Origin: Terriglobales bacterium
Lineage (GTDB): Bacteria; Acidobacteriota; Terriglobia; Terriglobales; Acidobacteriaceae
NCBI GenBank assembly: GCA_035561515.1
Contig: DATMXP010000027.1
Span: 124,001 to 188,000 of the forward strand
Direction of reading: 5' to 3'
Length of the DNA stretch: 64,000 nucleotides
Part shown: positions 51,771-61,004 of the stretch, one piece after another
How positions within the stretch are numbered: the stretch's first letter is position 1
How the letters are laid out: each line of letters opens with the position of its first letter
Notes under the pieces: model-generated
What the model saw: the letters and a program-made list of their open reading frames with translations, nothing else
What the model was told of the DNA's origin: nothing
Database searches by the model: none
Program-made: the position numbers and the translations under genes

Positions 51771-52955
51771 TTAGCGAGCCGTTGCTTTGTCGGCACGCGT
51801 GCGGGCGTAGACTTCCTGCGCCGCGCGCAGTGCGAAGCCGAACTCGATGTGGCCAGGTTTGATCTGGGCGACAATCTGCTCGAGAGCGGCGAGGACACCG
51901 ATGGTGTCCATGTAGTCGTAATAGCCGAGGTGGGCGATGCGGAAGACCTGCCCCTTCATTTCGCCCTGACCATTCGCGACGATGGCACCAAATTGATCGC
52001 GGAATCGGCGAACGATTTCGGTGGAGTCGACTCCGGCTGGAGGGACAAGAGCCGTCAGGGCTGCTGCCGGCGCCGAGGGCGAGAAAAGTTCCAGGCCGAG
52101 TGAACTGGCGGCGGCGCGAGTCATGGCGGCGGCAGTTTCGGCGTTTTCGATGAGGAGTTCGCGGCCGGCCACGAGATCGCCCTGGCCATTGGAACGGATG
52201 TAATCCATGGCGGCGGCAAGAGCGGCGATGAGCGACGTGGCGGGAGTGAAGGCGGATTCGCCGTTCTTCGCGTTCTTGCGTTCCTTCTTAAGATCGAAGT
52301 AATACCGGGGCTGGCGAGTGGTATCCATGCGTTGCCAGGCGCGTTCGCTGACAGCCAGATAAGCAAGCCCGGGCGGGATCATGACAGCCTTCTGCGAGCC
52401 ACCGACGATGACATCAATGCCCCAATCGTCGACATCGAGATGGGTGGTGCCGAGTCCGGTGATGGCGTCGACGACCAGGAGGGTGTCGGTACCCTTGAGC
52501 AGAGCGGCGACTCCTTCGACGTCCTGACGAACACCGGTGGAACTCTCGGTGGCCTGCATGTAGACGACGCGAGTGTCGGAGGCGAGTTTAGCGCGGATGG
52601 AATCGAGAAAGACGGGGTGTCCGTAAGGCGCCTGAGCGAGATCGACAGCAAGACCGAACGCTTTCGCCAACTCATGCCAACGCTCGCCGAACTTCCCTGA
52701 AGTAATGACAAGGACGCGATCACCTGGATTCGTCAGGTTCGAGACCGCGGCTTCCATCGCGCCGGTTCCGGAGGATGCGAGCAAAAGTACGTCGTTGCGG
52801 GTTCCAATGAAGGTCTTGAGGTCGGACAGGACGCGCTGGTAAAGGTTGCGGAAGTCGGCGGTGCGGTGATGGAAATCAGCGGCCGCCATGGCGCGCTGCG
52901 CGACCGGGAGGAGCGGGGTAGGTCCGGGAGTAAAAAGGCGATTCTTGCGGAGCAT
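51771..52955 (-). CDS. Class V aminotransferase (alanine/serine-glyoxylate type)
   Basis: 394 residues. FTPGPTPLLP at 8-17 is the typical N-terminus of the small-subunit-hydrogenase/serine-glyoxylate aminotransferase family. LLLASSGTGAMEAAVSNL holds the phosphate cup, LLVVDAITGLGTTHLDVDDW the PLP Asp, and VIVGGSQKAVMIPPGLAY the Schiff-base lysine (about K201). It transfers amino groups between alanine or serine and glyoxylate or phosphohydroxypyruvate. Its neighbours do not decide among these substrates. The C-terminal tail is Ala/Arg-rich. Confidence 0.9.
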   Translation of the reverse strand: MLRKNRLFTPGPTPLLPVAQRAMAAADFHHRTADFRNLYQRVLSDLKTFIGTRNDVLLLASSGTGAMEAAVSNLTNPGDRVLVITSGKFGERWHELAKAFGLAVDLAQAPYGHPVFLDSIRAKLASDTRVVYMQATESSTGVRQDVEGVAALLKGTDTLLVVDAITGLGTTHLDVDDWGIDVIVGGSQKAVMIPPGLAYLAVSERAWQRMDTTRQPRYYFDLKKERKNAKNGESAFTPATSLIAALAAAMDYIRSNGQGDLVAGRELLIENAETAAAMTRAAASSLGLELFSPSAPAAALTALVPPAGVDSTEIVRRFRDQFGAIVANGQGEMKGQVFRIAHLGYYDYMDTIGVLAALEQIVAQIKPGHIEFGFALRAAQEVYARTRADKATAR

Positions 52956-53003
52956 GATTCCAGTGTAAATGTTGCGTCCGCGTATGAAGGATAAATTGAG
53001 TGT

Positions 53004-54218
53004 TCAGCGGACGGACACGGTCTGATAATCCTGCGGCGATCCGGCGGTGATGCCTTTTTCTCCAAAGAACATGGCCATAGCACCGCTGCGGTCCTGGGGA
53101 ATGGGAATGACAAGGAGTCCGTCGGTCACGGCTTCTGGCGCGTCGCCATTCCACTGGGTGCTGCGAACAACGCCTTTCGGAATGCGGCCGATGGCTCCCA
53201 TGTTCGGGTACTCGACGTCATAACGGACTGCGTGGTTCGCGATCAGAAGAAGCCGGAAATGGTGCTTGTCGTTGACGAGCAAGTAGGCGACGTCGTTGTT
53301 GGTGCCGAGACCGGAGAAGTCGCCGGTAACCTTGCCGGGCTCAAGTCCGACACTGCGAAGCCATCCGGCACCTTCGGGCGGAAGGTCTTCCATGGTGGCG
53401 AGGCGCCATCCTTCGAGTTTGTTGATGACAACAGCTTCGTTAGGCGACATGCCATCGGGAACGTATTGGGATTGAGCGGCGAATGACGGCAGTATTTTCG
53501 AAGAGCGGGCTGCGCCTACGACGACGATGATTGCAGTCAGGACACCCAAGACCAGCGCGATGCGAAGAGGGATATGGCGGTCTCGGTGATACTCGGGGAT
53601 CCGTACGTTTTCCGAACCGGGGATGGCATGAATTGCGTCCGCAAGCGACCGAATGCTTTCGATGTGCTGGAGGAGGTGGTCGGCGGTGTTGCTGGCGGGA
53701 ACGACCATCTCGTTGAGTTCAATCTCTCCGCGCGAGATGTTGAAGAAGGTGTTGCTGGAACAGCAGAGCTTCTGCAAATGGCCCAGGTTCTGACGCGAAA
53801 GCAAGAGGCGGGCCTGAGTTGGCTGATCCGTCCGGATGGTGAAGCGCTGGTCGAAGATGGAATCACCGGAACGGATTTCGTTGCGGCCGAGATCGGGGAC
53901 GTCAGCGGAAATCGGGGTGGCGGACAGACCGAAACTGGCCCGCGCGCGCATGTGCACAGTGACGCCGGGAGCGTGTTCCGAATTCGAAAACCGAAGGAAT
54001 GTGGGCAATTGGCGGTAGGCGCCGCTAATGATGAGGTCCGGCCCGTCACGGGTGACCTCGGCCTTGAGTTTGCCCGCGATTTCGCGCGCCGCGCCGGACA
54101 CGTGCCAGTGCCCGTCGTACCGACTATGGAAGCGTATGTAGGCAACAATTGCGCCAACCAGAGCCACGGCGAGGACGATGAGACAGGCGGTTTGTACCGG
54201 CGAAAGCGATGTAAGCAT
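53004..54218 (-). CDS. Two-helix membrane protein with large domains, function unknown
   Basis: 404 residues from ATG at 54218 (MLTSLSPVQTA); 21 codons upstream are open but unlikely. TM1 is residues about 7-27 (VQTACLIVLAVALVGAIVAY). A beta-rich domain of about 190 residues follows, including GVTVHMRARASFGLSATP and QKLCCSSNTFFNISRGEIEL. TM2 is at about 222-243 (LRIALVLGVLTAIIVVVGAA), then an outer domain of about 160 residues (IPKGVVRSTQWNGDAPEAVT). No family was recognised. The aminotransferase gene follows 48 bases on and may be cotranscribed. Confidence 0.65.
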   Translation of the reverse strand: MLTSLSPVQTACLIVLAVALVGAIVAYIRFHSRYDGHWHVSGAAREIAGKLKAEVTRDGPDLIISGAYRQLPTFLRFSNSEHAPGVTVHMRARASFGLSATPISADVPDLGRNEIRSGDSIFDQRFTIRTDQPTQARLLLSRQNLGHLQKLCCSSNTFFNISRGEIELNEMVVPASNTADHLLQHIESIRSLADAIHAIPGSENVRIPEYHRDRHIPLRIALVLGVLTAIIVVVGAARSSKILPSFAAQSQYVPDGMSPNEAVVINKLEGWRLATMEDLPPEGAGWLRSVGLEPGKVTGDFSGLGTNNDVAYLLVNDKHHFRLLLIANHAVRYDVEYPNMGAIGRIPKGVVRSTQWNGDAPEAVTDGLLVIPIPQDRSGAMAMFFGEKGITAGSPQDYQTVSVR

Positions 54219-54368
54219 GATCGAAATTTGGCGCGAAATCGGCTGGGGCGAATGATATCCCTGTCCTCGCGGAGCATTCAAGCCGAAAGCTTCCCTAGAT
54301 GTAGCCGAAAGGTCATGTAGGGTGGTGCCTCTATAATGGCGATTTGAGGCAGTGATAAAGAGGACGAT

Positions 54369-54821
54369 ATGAGCATTGGAGAACGTATTACCAAGGACAT
54401 CACGACGGCGATGAAGGCCCGGGAGGAACTGAGGCTTTCGACGTTGCGGATGGTGAAATCGGCACTGAAGAACAAAGAGATCGACAAGCGGGAGCCGCTG
54501 GACGAGAAGGAAGAACTGGCGGTGTTGAGCACGCTGATCAAGCAGCGGAAGGATTCCATCGATCAGTTCACGAAGGGTGGTCGTCAGGAACTGGCGGACA
54601 AAGAGAAGGCTGAAATTGACATCATTGAGGCCTACATGCCAAAGGCACTCGGCGAAGATGAGATCGTCTCCGCGGTGAAAGCGACGATTGCGGAGATTGG
54701 TTCGCCTACCATGAAAGACATGGGAACGGTGATGAAGAACACGATGGCGAAATTCGGCGGGGCGAGAGTGGATGGGAAGGTCGTGAGCGAGATCGTGAAA
54801 AGGGAGCTATCGAAACAGTAA
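54369..54821 (+). CDS. yqeY: GatB/YqeY-domain protein
   Basis: 150 residues, full family length. The typical N-terminus MSIGERITKDITTAMKAREEL followed by LSTLRMVKSALKNKEIDKRE and the C-terminal helix bundle (GSPTMKDMGTVMKNTMAKFG) match YqeY, the domain that aids tRNA binding in GatB amidotransferase and acts alone in many bacteria. GAGGACGAT precedes the ATG. A convincing terminator follows. Confidence 0.93.
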   Translation: MSIGERITKDITTAMKAREELRLSTLRMVKSALKNKEIDKREPLDEKEELAVLSTLIKQRKDSIDQFTKGGRQELADKEKAEIDIIEAYMPKALGEDEIVSAVKATIAEIGSPTMKDMGTVMKNTMAKFGGARVDGKVVSEIVKRELSKQ

Positions 54822-54854
54822 TCCGTCCGGGTGATTCGTCACCCGGCTAGTGAA

Positions 54855-54889
54855 ACAAAAGCCCTGCGTGATTCGCGCAGGGCTTTTGT
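54855..54889 (+). terminator. Bidirectional Rho-independent terminator
   Basis: ACAAAAGCCCTGCG (54855-54868) and CGCAGGGCTTTTGT (54876-54889) form a perfect 14-bp stem with a 7-base loop, between convergent yqeY and bamA. Confidence 0.92.
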
Positions 54890-54902
54890 GATGCGAGTCT
54901 GT

Positions 54903-57851
54903 TTAGAACGTGGTGCTGACAGTGAACCGCAGTGTCTTGCGGGGTTCGAGTATGGAGTATCCGGGGGCGTAGTTTGCGATTGCCTGAGCGTAGCTGACAT
55001 CACCCGCGCCGGTGGCCGGGAACATGTTACGAGTGATGGTGCTGGGCGTGGTGATGAACGTGTTCAGGCGCAGCGGGTTATACGCGTAGTAGATACGGAA
55101 TGGTGCATTGACGACGGGCATGATGACCTGAAGTTCGAGTCCGGTCGACATGCGCGGCACAAAGTTGGTTCCGGGAACGATCTGGAGTTCCTGGTTAAAG
55201 GACTGGTTGCCGATGCCGACACACTTGAAATTGACGTCAACAACCGGGCACCCGAAACTAGTGGTTTGCAGCGTATTGAATTGCTCGTCGTTCACCTTCA
55301 ACTGAGAGTTACGCAGAGCCATATTCAGGCCGAAGTCGGCGAAGGTCGCCAGGGTGACAGGGCCGGCAATGGGAATGCGGTACTCGAGGTTCGCGATGAT
55401 GTTGGTGTCTCCGCCGGGATAAATGAGGCGGCGAACCGGGATGGGTACCGTCTGACTTCCGCGACGCGGGTTGTTCGGGTCGAGCGGGATGCCGCTGCAA
55501 GGAACACCTGGGTTGGTAAGGCACGGATCGTCAGGAGAGAAGTAGGGAGCGTCCACCTTCTCGACGAAATACGCCAACGGCGAAATTGAGCGAATGTCGA
55601 AGCCGCGGATGTCGTTCTCGCCACCGGAGAAGAAGCGCTCGAAGGGGGGCGCAACTTTGCCGGCATAACCGCTCAGGAACGAGGCCTGAATGCGATAGCC
55701 GAGAGTCTGCCGGGCTTCGTACGGTTCTTTCATGCGCGGCTTGATGCCCTTCATCGGAATGAACTGTTTCCATTCGAAGATCGGGCGAATAGATGCGACG
55801 TTGCCGCCGAGACCTGAGATTTCGCTTGCGAGGAAGAAGCTCTTTCCGGAATGCGGCTGTTGCGGATGGTCGATGGTGCTCCGCGAGATGCTGGGAATGA
55901 CCTTGCTGGTGATGACACCTTTCAGCGAGTCGGGTCCGGAGATGGTACGGAAACTCAACGTCTGGAAGTACAGACGTGAGGCATCGCTGAATACTTCAAC
56001 GGAGGAGTTGTCGAAGGCGTAGGTGAGTCCGAGTCGGGTGAACGAGCGCCGCAACGGATAGCTGGCGGAGACTGTAAAACCTGTCGAGGACTGGCTGAAG
56101 TTCTGGAGTGTGTTCAGGATCGCTTCATTGAAGTTCTGCTGAACGCCGGACGCGATCTGGAGTTCCTTCGCGTAGTTGTAGTCGAACCGGCGGCTGAACA
56201 CCGTAAAGCCGAACTGCAGCGGACGGTCGAACGCATAGGGCTCAGTGAATCCGAAGAGAATGTTCCGCGAGCGGTCGCCAACGGAGGCCTGAACGGTCAG
56301 AGTTTCGCCGACACCCAGGAAGTTGTTGGTCTCGTAGGTGATTCCGATAAACGATCCGGAAAGACCGCTGACACCACCATTGAGGCCGATGGAGTTCTTG
56401 CCCTTTTCCTTTACCTTCAGCAGAAGGTCAACCGTGGCGTTCTGATTGTCCTGCTTAACTTCCGAATCCTGCTCCGGTTGGAGAGGTTCGAAATAGCCGA
56501 GCTGGTTGAGGCGGAGCAAGCTGAGTTCCCAAAGCTTGCCGTTGTAGATGCCGCCTTCTTCAAGAGCCAATTCGCGACGGATTACCTTGTCGCGAGTGGT
56601 GGTGTTGCCCTTGAACTCAATGCGCCGGACCGAATACTGCTTGCCTTCGTCGAGGTCGAAGGTGACGGTGATGAGCTTCTTTTCGTCGTCGATGTCGGTA
56701 TTCGGAACCGGGGTGAAATTGATGTAGCCAATTCCGGTGTAGGCGTCGCGGAGGTTCTTGATGCCCTTGCGAAGGTTCTCAACGTTGAATATCTCGCCGT
56801 CCTTCATGGGGATTTGACGTCGAAGCAACGCGAGATCCTGAATGGCTTTGTTGCCGGTGAACTTGACTTCCTTCAGGCGGAAGCGATCCCCTTCCTCGAC
56901 GGGCATGGTGATGTCCACGACCTTGCCGTGACGAGGCTTGAAGGGGAAGTACCAGGCCACACCACCGACATCGCGAATCTTCGTTTTCGGATCCTGAACA
57001 AGGGCCTTGAAGTAGCCCTTCTGTTGGTAGGCATCGCGAACGCGTTCGGCGTCTTCGTTCAGCTTGCTTGCGTCGTAGGTTTTCGAGAAAAGATTCTCAA
57101 GGAAAATGGATCTCGGAATGCCGATGGGCCGCAGGTTCTTCATCGCCCTGCGGAGTTCGCGAGAGCCCAACTTCTTATTGCCTTCGAACTTGATGCTGCC
57201 GACTTTGACCTTGGGACCTTCTTTAATCACGAAGGTGACGCCCACTGAGGCCGGAGGAATGGGGCGAACTTCCGGGGTGATAGTAGCGAACTGGCGGCCG
57301 TGTTCCGCAAGCAATGCCTGAAGGACGACCTGCGCACGCTTGACCTTGGTTGGGTCGTACTGGCTTTCCTGGGTGAGTCCGACTTTGCGTTCCTTGAAGC
57401 GCTGGAGGACATCTGACTGGGCTACGGAACTCAGGCCGACATACTTGATTTCGCGGATAGTCGGTTTTTCTTTCACGTAGACGTGGATGATCCAGCCTTT
57501 ATCGCTCTGCTCACGTTCGAAGCGAAGGTCTTCGAAGTAGCCGGTATTCCAGAGGGAGTTGAAGTCACGTTCGAGTGTCTGTTGATCGTAGACGTCGCCG
57601 GGCTTGCTGAACATGCGGGCACGGATCGTTTCGCCGGGAATACGGCGGTTGCCGTGAGGCACAATTTCGGTGATTACCTCCTGCTGTGCTAAGGCAAATC
57701 CGGCAAAGAGGATCAGAACGAGAAAAAGACCCAACAACCGGGAAACAATACCGGGAGAGTTCAGCCTTAAATTAGGGACGAGGGTGCGATAGAAACGCGC
57801 CGGTTCCCTTCGCGACAGATGGAAGCTAGGAATAAGACAACCTCGGGTCAC
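54903..57851 (-). CDS. bamA: Outer-membrane protein assembly factor BamA
   Basis: 982 residues, longer than E. coli BamA (810). The open frame starts at GTG 57851 only 19 bases from a -10 box; a signal peptide (VSRLLGLFLVLILFAGFALA) begins near residue 36, so the true start may be internal but no better start codon was found. Five POTRA domains run to about residue 455 (VKVGSIKFEGNKKL, FRLKEVKFTGNKAI, YSVRRIEFKGNTTT and others). The barrel contains the L6 lid motif DIRGFD near residue 742 and ends in Phe. The extra length is in barrel loops (for example SPDDPCLTNPGVPCSGIPLD). It folds other barrels into the outer membrane. Confidence 0.93.
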   Translation of the reverse strand: MTRGCLIPSFHLSRREPARFYRTLVPNLRLNSPGIVSRLLGLFLVLILFAGFALAQQEVITEIVPHGNRRIPGETIRARMFSKPGDVYDQQTLERDFNSLWNTGYFEDLRFEREQSDKGWIIHVYVKEKPTIREIKYVGLSSVAQSDVLQRFKERKVGLTQESQYDPTKVKRAQVVLQALLAEHGRQFATITPEVRPIPPASVGVTFVIKEGPKVKVGSIKFEGNKKLGSRELRRAMKNLRPIGIPRSIFLENLFSKTYDASKLNEDAERVRDAYQQKGYFKALVQDPKTKIRDVGGVAWYFPFKPRHGKVVDITMPVEEGDRFRLKEVKFTGNKAIQDLALLRRQIPMKDGEIFNVENLRKGIKNLRDAYTGIGYINFTPVPNTDIDDEKKLITVTFDLDEGKQYSVRRIEFKGNTTTRDKVIRRELALEEGGIYNGKLWELSLLRLNQLGYFEPLQPEQDSEVKQDNQNATVDLLLKVKEKGKNSIGLNGGVSGLSGSFIGITYETNNFLGVGETLTVQASVGDRSRNILFGFTEPYAFDRPLQFGFTVFSRRFDYNYAKELQIASGVQQNFNEAILNTLQNFSQSSTGFTVSASYPLRRSFTRLGLTYAFDNSSVEVFSDASRLYFQTLSFRTISGPDSLKGVITSKVIPSISRSTIDHPQQPHSGKSFFLASEISGLGGNVASIRPIFEWKQFIPMKGIKPRMKEPYEARQTLGYRIQASFLSGYAGKVAPPFERFFSGGENDIRGFDIRSISPLAYFVEKVDAPYFSPDDPCLTNPGVPCSGIPLDPNNPRRGSQTVPIPVRRLIYPGGDTNIIANLEYRIPIAGPVTLATFADFGLNMALRNSQLKVNDEQFNTLQTTSFGCPVVDVNFKCVGIGNQSFNQELQIVPGTNFVPRMSTGLELQVIMPVVNAPFRIYYAYNPLRLNTFITTPSTITRNMFPATGAGDVSYAQAIANYAPGYSILEPRKTLRFTVSTTF

Positions 57852-57869
57852 GTGATGAAGGAAATGTGA

Positions 57870-57899
57870 ATTATAAAGTGCAGCAGTTTATCACGCCAA
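57870..57899 (-). promoter_or_regulatory. Sigma-70-like promoter of bamA
   Basis: On the minus strand TTGGCG (57894-57899) and a perfect TATAAT (57870-57875) are 18 bases apart. Transcription would start near 57863, so the leader before the annotated GTG is very short, or the real start codon is further in. Confidence 0.7.
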
Positions 57900-57985
57900 A
57901 TTCCTGCTAATTAAACCGTTTACGCGATTGGGACGAATGGAAATCTGTGGTGAGATCGCCACGACTGAGTCGCGGTTACCACACC

Positions 57986-59065
57986 CTAGTCCAAATCGTG
58001 CAAGCCGAAGCGTTTCGTGTGCTCTTCAACCTGCTGCAGGATGGCAAGTCCCAACTGGAGAGCGCGACGTCCTTCTTCCAGTGTTACCACGGGCCGCGAA
58101 CGGTCCTGCACCGCCTGCAAGAAAGCTTTCAACTCTGCTTTCAGCGGCTCTTCCTGCGCGACGGGAGGTTTTTCCATTTTGATTCCCGATTGCGCGAGAA
58201 CCGCCGCACCGGAAAACAATTGCCGAGCGGCGGCCAGATCCGCTGAGCCCAACAAACCCGGATGCTCGGGAATGGTTGCGGGCATCGGGACAGGCATACT
58301 GGATCCTTTCGAGACCGTGAAGACGAGAACGTCCTGCCGGCCGTAGTCAACGGAGATGTACTGGCGTTTCTGGAAGAAGCGAAGTTTGCGAACGCGTTCG
58401 GTACTGACGCGGCTGGCGGTGAAATTGGCGACGCATCCGGATTCGAACTCCACTCGGACGTTGCAGATGTCCACCTTCGGAGAAAGGATCGGCAGGCCGA
58501 CGGCGCGAATTTCTTTCACGGGGGAGGGGACGAAGGACAAGACGATGTCGAGGTCATGGATCATCAGGTCGAGAACGACGTCCACATCGAGCGCGCGAGG
58601 AGTGAACACACTGAGACGGTGGACCTCGAAGAACATCGGGTGATTCAACAGCGGGACGGTGGCACGCACGGCGGGATTGAATCGTTCGAGATGCCCGACC
58701 ATGCCGATGCGGTTGTGTCGGGCGGCCAGTTCAAGGATTTCATCGGCCTGCTGGAGTGTGGCAGCGATCGGCTTTTCGATCAGGACATCGACACCAGCTT
58801 CCATCAGTTGGCGAGCGACGGCAGCATGATGGATGGTGGGGACAGCAACGGAGGCGGCATCGGGCTTAGCGGCTTTTAAAAGGGCAGCGACGGAGGAAAA
58901 CGCGGAGACGCCGTACTTGGATGCCTGCTCCTGCGCGCGGCCGAGGTCGGAGTCTACGATGCCGCAGAAGTCGATTAAACCTTCCTGCCGAAGTTCGTGA
59001 TATACGCGCCCGTGGTTTTTGCCAAAAGCTCCGGCGCCAATGACTGCGACTTTCGTTTTTGCCAC
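57986..59065 (-). CDS. Gfo/Idh/MocA-family NAD(P)-dependent oxidoreductase
   Basis: 359 residues. Rossmann site VAVIGAGAFGKNHGRVYHEL at 6-25, EKPIAATL (the EKP loop) near 96, and VLDLMIHDLDIVLSF with the catalytic His-Asp pair. The family oxidises or reduces sugars and cyclitols. Its place next to bamA is the position often held in related bacteria by a UDP-GlcNAc 3-dehydrogenase (GnnA-like) that feeds amide-linked lipid A, so that role is a candidate, not shown. GTG at 59065 starts right after the DinB stop (TAG), implying co-translation. Confidence 0.86.
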   Translation of the reverse strand: MAKTKVAVIGAGAFGKNHGRVYHELRQEGLIDFCGIVDSDLGRAQEQASKYGVSAFSSVAALLKAAKPDAASVAVPTIHHAAVARQLMEAGVDVLIEKPIAATLQQADEILELAARHNRIGMVGHLERFNPAVRATVPLLNHPMFFEVHRLSVFTPRALDVDVVLDLMIHDLDIVLSFVPSPVKEIRAVGLPILSPKVDICNVRVEFESGCVANFTASRVSTERVRKLRFFQKRQYISVDYGRQDVLVFTVSKGSSMPVPMPATIPEHPGLLGSADLAAARQLFSGAAVLAQSGIKMEKPPVAQEEPLKAELKAFLQAVQDRSRPVVTLEEGRRALQLGLAILQQVEEHTKRFGLHDLD

Positions 59066-59536
59066 CTAGCTGACCGCCTTCTTCAGGATTGCGATCTGTC
59101 CCGCGTGATAGAGGTCGTGCTGGACCATTCCCTGGAGCAGAACGTAGAAGCTGTGATCGCGGTTTGGTGCGTTGTCAGAGAGCTTCGCGTCCGGGAATGC
59201 TCGCACGGCACGAATGAATGCTTCGTGCTTCTTGCGAAGATCGCTGATGCAGTCTCGCCAACTGGAGTCGGTGGTGTCTGTGACGGCTGGCCAATCCTGT
59301 GCGGGAGAAAGTTCCATCGGCTGTCCGCTTAAACGTGTGACAACGGCGACTTTCCAGGCGCGGATGTGATGGACGATTTCCCAAATTGAGTGGGCATTCG
59401 AAACGGGATGAGCGGCAGCCTGCAGGGCGGTGATGCCGTCGAGGATCTTCATCAAAGGATCGCCGTGCCAGGCGTCGCCGTCGAAGGCGCGGTCGAGTTG
59501 GTCAACGATGCGGTCGATTTCGGACATGCGCACCAT
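59066..59536 (-). CDS. DinB-superfamily four-helix protein
   Basis: 156 residues. The DinB_2 pattern is clear: an N-terminal helix (SEIDRIVDQLDRAFDGDAWH), SIWEIVHHIRAW with the first metal His, and MVQHDLYHAGQIAIL with the HxxxxxH pair near the C-terminus. These three histidines bind a divalent metal. The superfamily includes mycothiol- and bacillithiol-dependent enzymes and many unknowns. It sits directly before the oxidoreductase gene with no gap. Confidence 0.85.
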   Translation of the reverse strand: MVRMSEIDRIVDQLDRAFDGDAWHGDPLMKILDGITALQAAAHPVSNAHSIWEIVHHIRAWKVAVVTRLSGQPMELSPAQDWPAVTDTTDSSWRDCISDLRKKHEAFIRAVRAFPDAKLSDNAPNRDHSFYVLLQGMVQHDLYHAGQIAILKKAVS

Positions 59537-59650
59537 GTTAATGGCGGGGCAAAGGGTTAGGAAAGCGCCGAGCAGCGGTATTAAAGATTCGTGAAGGCAG
59601 CTGAGTGCATCCGATACAGGAATCGAAAACCTGTGTTGGAGACCTGCTGA

Positions 59651-60961
59651 ATGTTCGTCTGCAAGCGCCCTTTCGCCTTTATTGCTTTAGTTCTGTTGCT
59701 GGTGGCTGGTGTTGGCTGTACGTCCAATGCTGCTGACAGCCCTGCTTCGAAGTCGCCATTCTCTGACTACCGCACGCAAAAACCGGGAACAGTTCACAAG
59801 ATCACGCCCGCAGATCTTCCGGCACCGTATGTCACGAAGTCTGTCGATAACGGGCCCGACCAGGTCGACCGCCCAGCGAAAGCGTGGCCACAAGTGCCGG
59901 CCGGTTTCAAGGTGGAGTTGTTCGCCACGGGATTACAGAATCCGCGGTTGATGCGAACGGCGCCGAACGGAGACGTGTTCCTGGCCGAGAGCAGAGCAGG
60001 GGAGATCAAGGTCTTTCGTGGCGTGACGAATGACGGCAAGGCACAGCAGACGGAAGTCTATGCGACCGGACTGAAGCAGCCGTTTGGGATCAACTTCTAT
60101 CCGCCGGGACCTAACCCGCAGTGGGTCTACGTGGCGAACACGGATTCGGTGGTGCGGTTTCCGTATAAGGCTGGCGATCTGAAGGCGACGGGTAAGCCGG
60201 AGCAAATCGCGGATTTGCCGGGTGGAGGTCGTCTGCGTGGTGGTGGTCACTGGACGCGAGACATAGTTTTTTCAAATGATGGAAAGAAGATGTATGTGTC
60301 GGTCGGTTCGCACTCGAACGTGGACGATACGGACAATAATCCGGTTGAGCATGAACGGGCGGCAGTCCTGGAAATGAGTCCGGACGGATCGGGGCGGCGG
60401 ATTTACGCGTCCGGCATCCGGAACGCAGTGGGAATCGAGGTGCACCCGAAGACCGGGCAACTTTGGGTATCAGTAAACGAGCGCGACGAGTTGGGAGATA
60501 ACCTGCCGCCGGAGTACATCACGCATGTGCAGGACGGCGGGTTCTACGGATGGCCGTGGTACTACATCGGCGGGAACCAGGATCCGCGGCATAAGGGGAA
60601 GCATCCGGAGTTGAAGAACAAGGTGATTGTGCCGGATGTGCTGGTCCAGCCGCACAATGCGTCGTTGCAGATGCTGTTCTACCAGGGGCAGCAGTTTCCG
60701 GCGGAGTACCGTGGCGGAATTTTCGCGGCACAGCACGGATCGTGGAACAAGGCGATAAGGACGGGATACGAGGTCATCTTTGTTCCGGTGGACCAGAATG
60801 GAAAGGCAACCGGTGAGTATCGGGACTTCATGACAGGTTTCGTAACGCAGGATGGCGATGTGTGGGGCAGGCCTGTGGGAGTAGCGGTGATGAAGGATGG
60901 AAGCTTGCTGGTCTCGGACGATGGAGGAAAGGTGATCTGGAGGGTGAGTTACCAGAAGTAA
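59651..60961 (+). CDS. PQQ-dependent sugar (sorbosone-type) dehydrogenase, lipoprotein
   Basis: 436 residues. Signal peptide with a lipobox-like VAGVGC at 18-23. The six-bladed propeller of the glucose/sorbosone dehydrogenase family is seen from VPAGFKVELFATGLQNPRLM, through LKQPFGINFYPPG, GSHSNVDDTD (probably the calcium/PQQ loop), GIRNAVGIEVHPKTGQLWVS and NERDELGDNLPPEYITHVQD to GDVWGRPVGVAVMKDGSLLV SDDGG. It oxidises a sugar in the periplasm with PQQ. No PQQ synthesis genes lie in the window. Confidence 0.9.
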   Translation: MFVCKRPFAFIALVLLLVAGVGCTSNAADSPASKSPFSDYRTQKPGTVHKITPADLPAPYVTKSVDNGPDQVDRPAKAWPQVPAGFKVELFATGLQNPRLMRTAPNGDVFLAESRAGEIKVFRGVTNDGKAQQTEVYATGLKQPFGINFYPPGPNPQWVYVANTDSVVRFPYKAGDLKATGKPEQIADLPGGGRLRGGGHWTRDIVFSNDGKKMYVSVGSHSNVDDTDNNPVEHERAAVLEMSPDGSGRRIYASGIRNAVGIEVHPKTGQLWVSVNERDELGDNLPPEYITHVQDGGFYGWPWYYIGGNQDPRHKGKHPELKNKVIVPDVLVQPHNASLQMLFYQGQQFPAEYRGGIFAAQHGSWNKAIRTGYEVIFVPVDQNGKATGEYRDFMTGFVTQDGDVWGRPVGVAVMKDGSLLVSDDGGKVIWRVSYQK

Positions 60962-61004
60962 CGAGCCCGGCGCTCCGTAGGGCATGCCTGTACAATCAAG
61001 GGTT

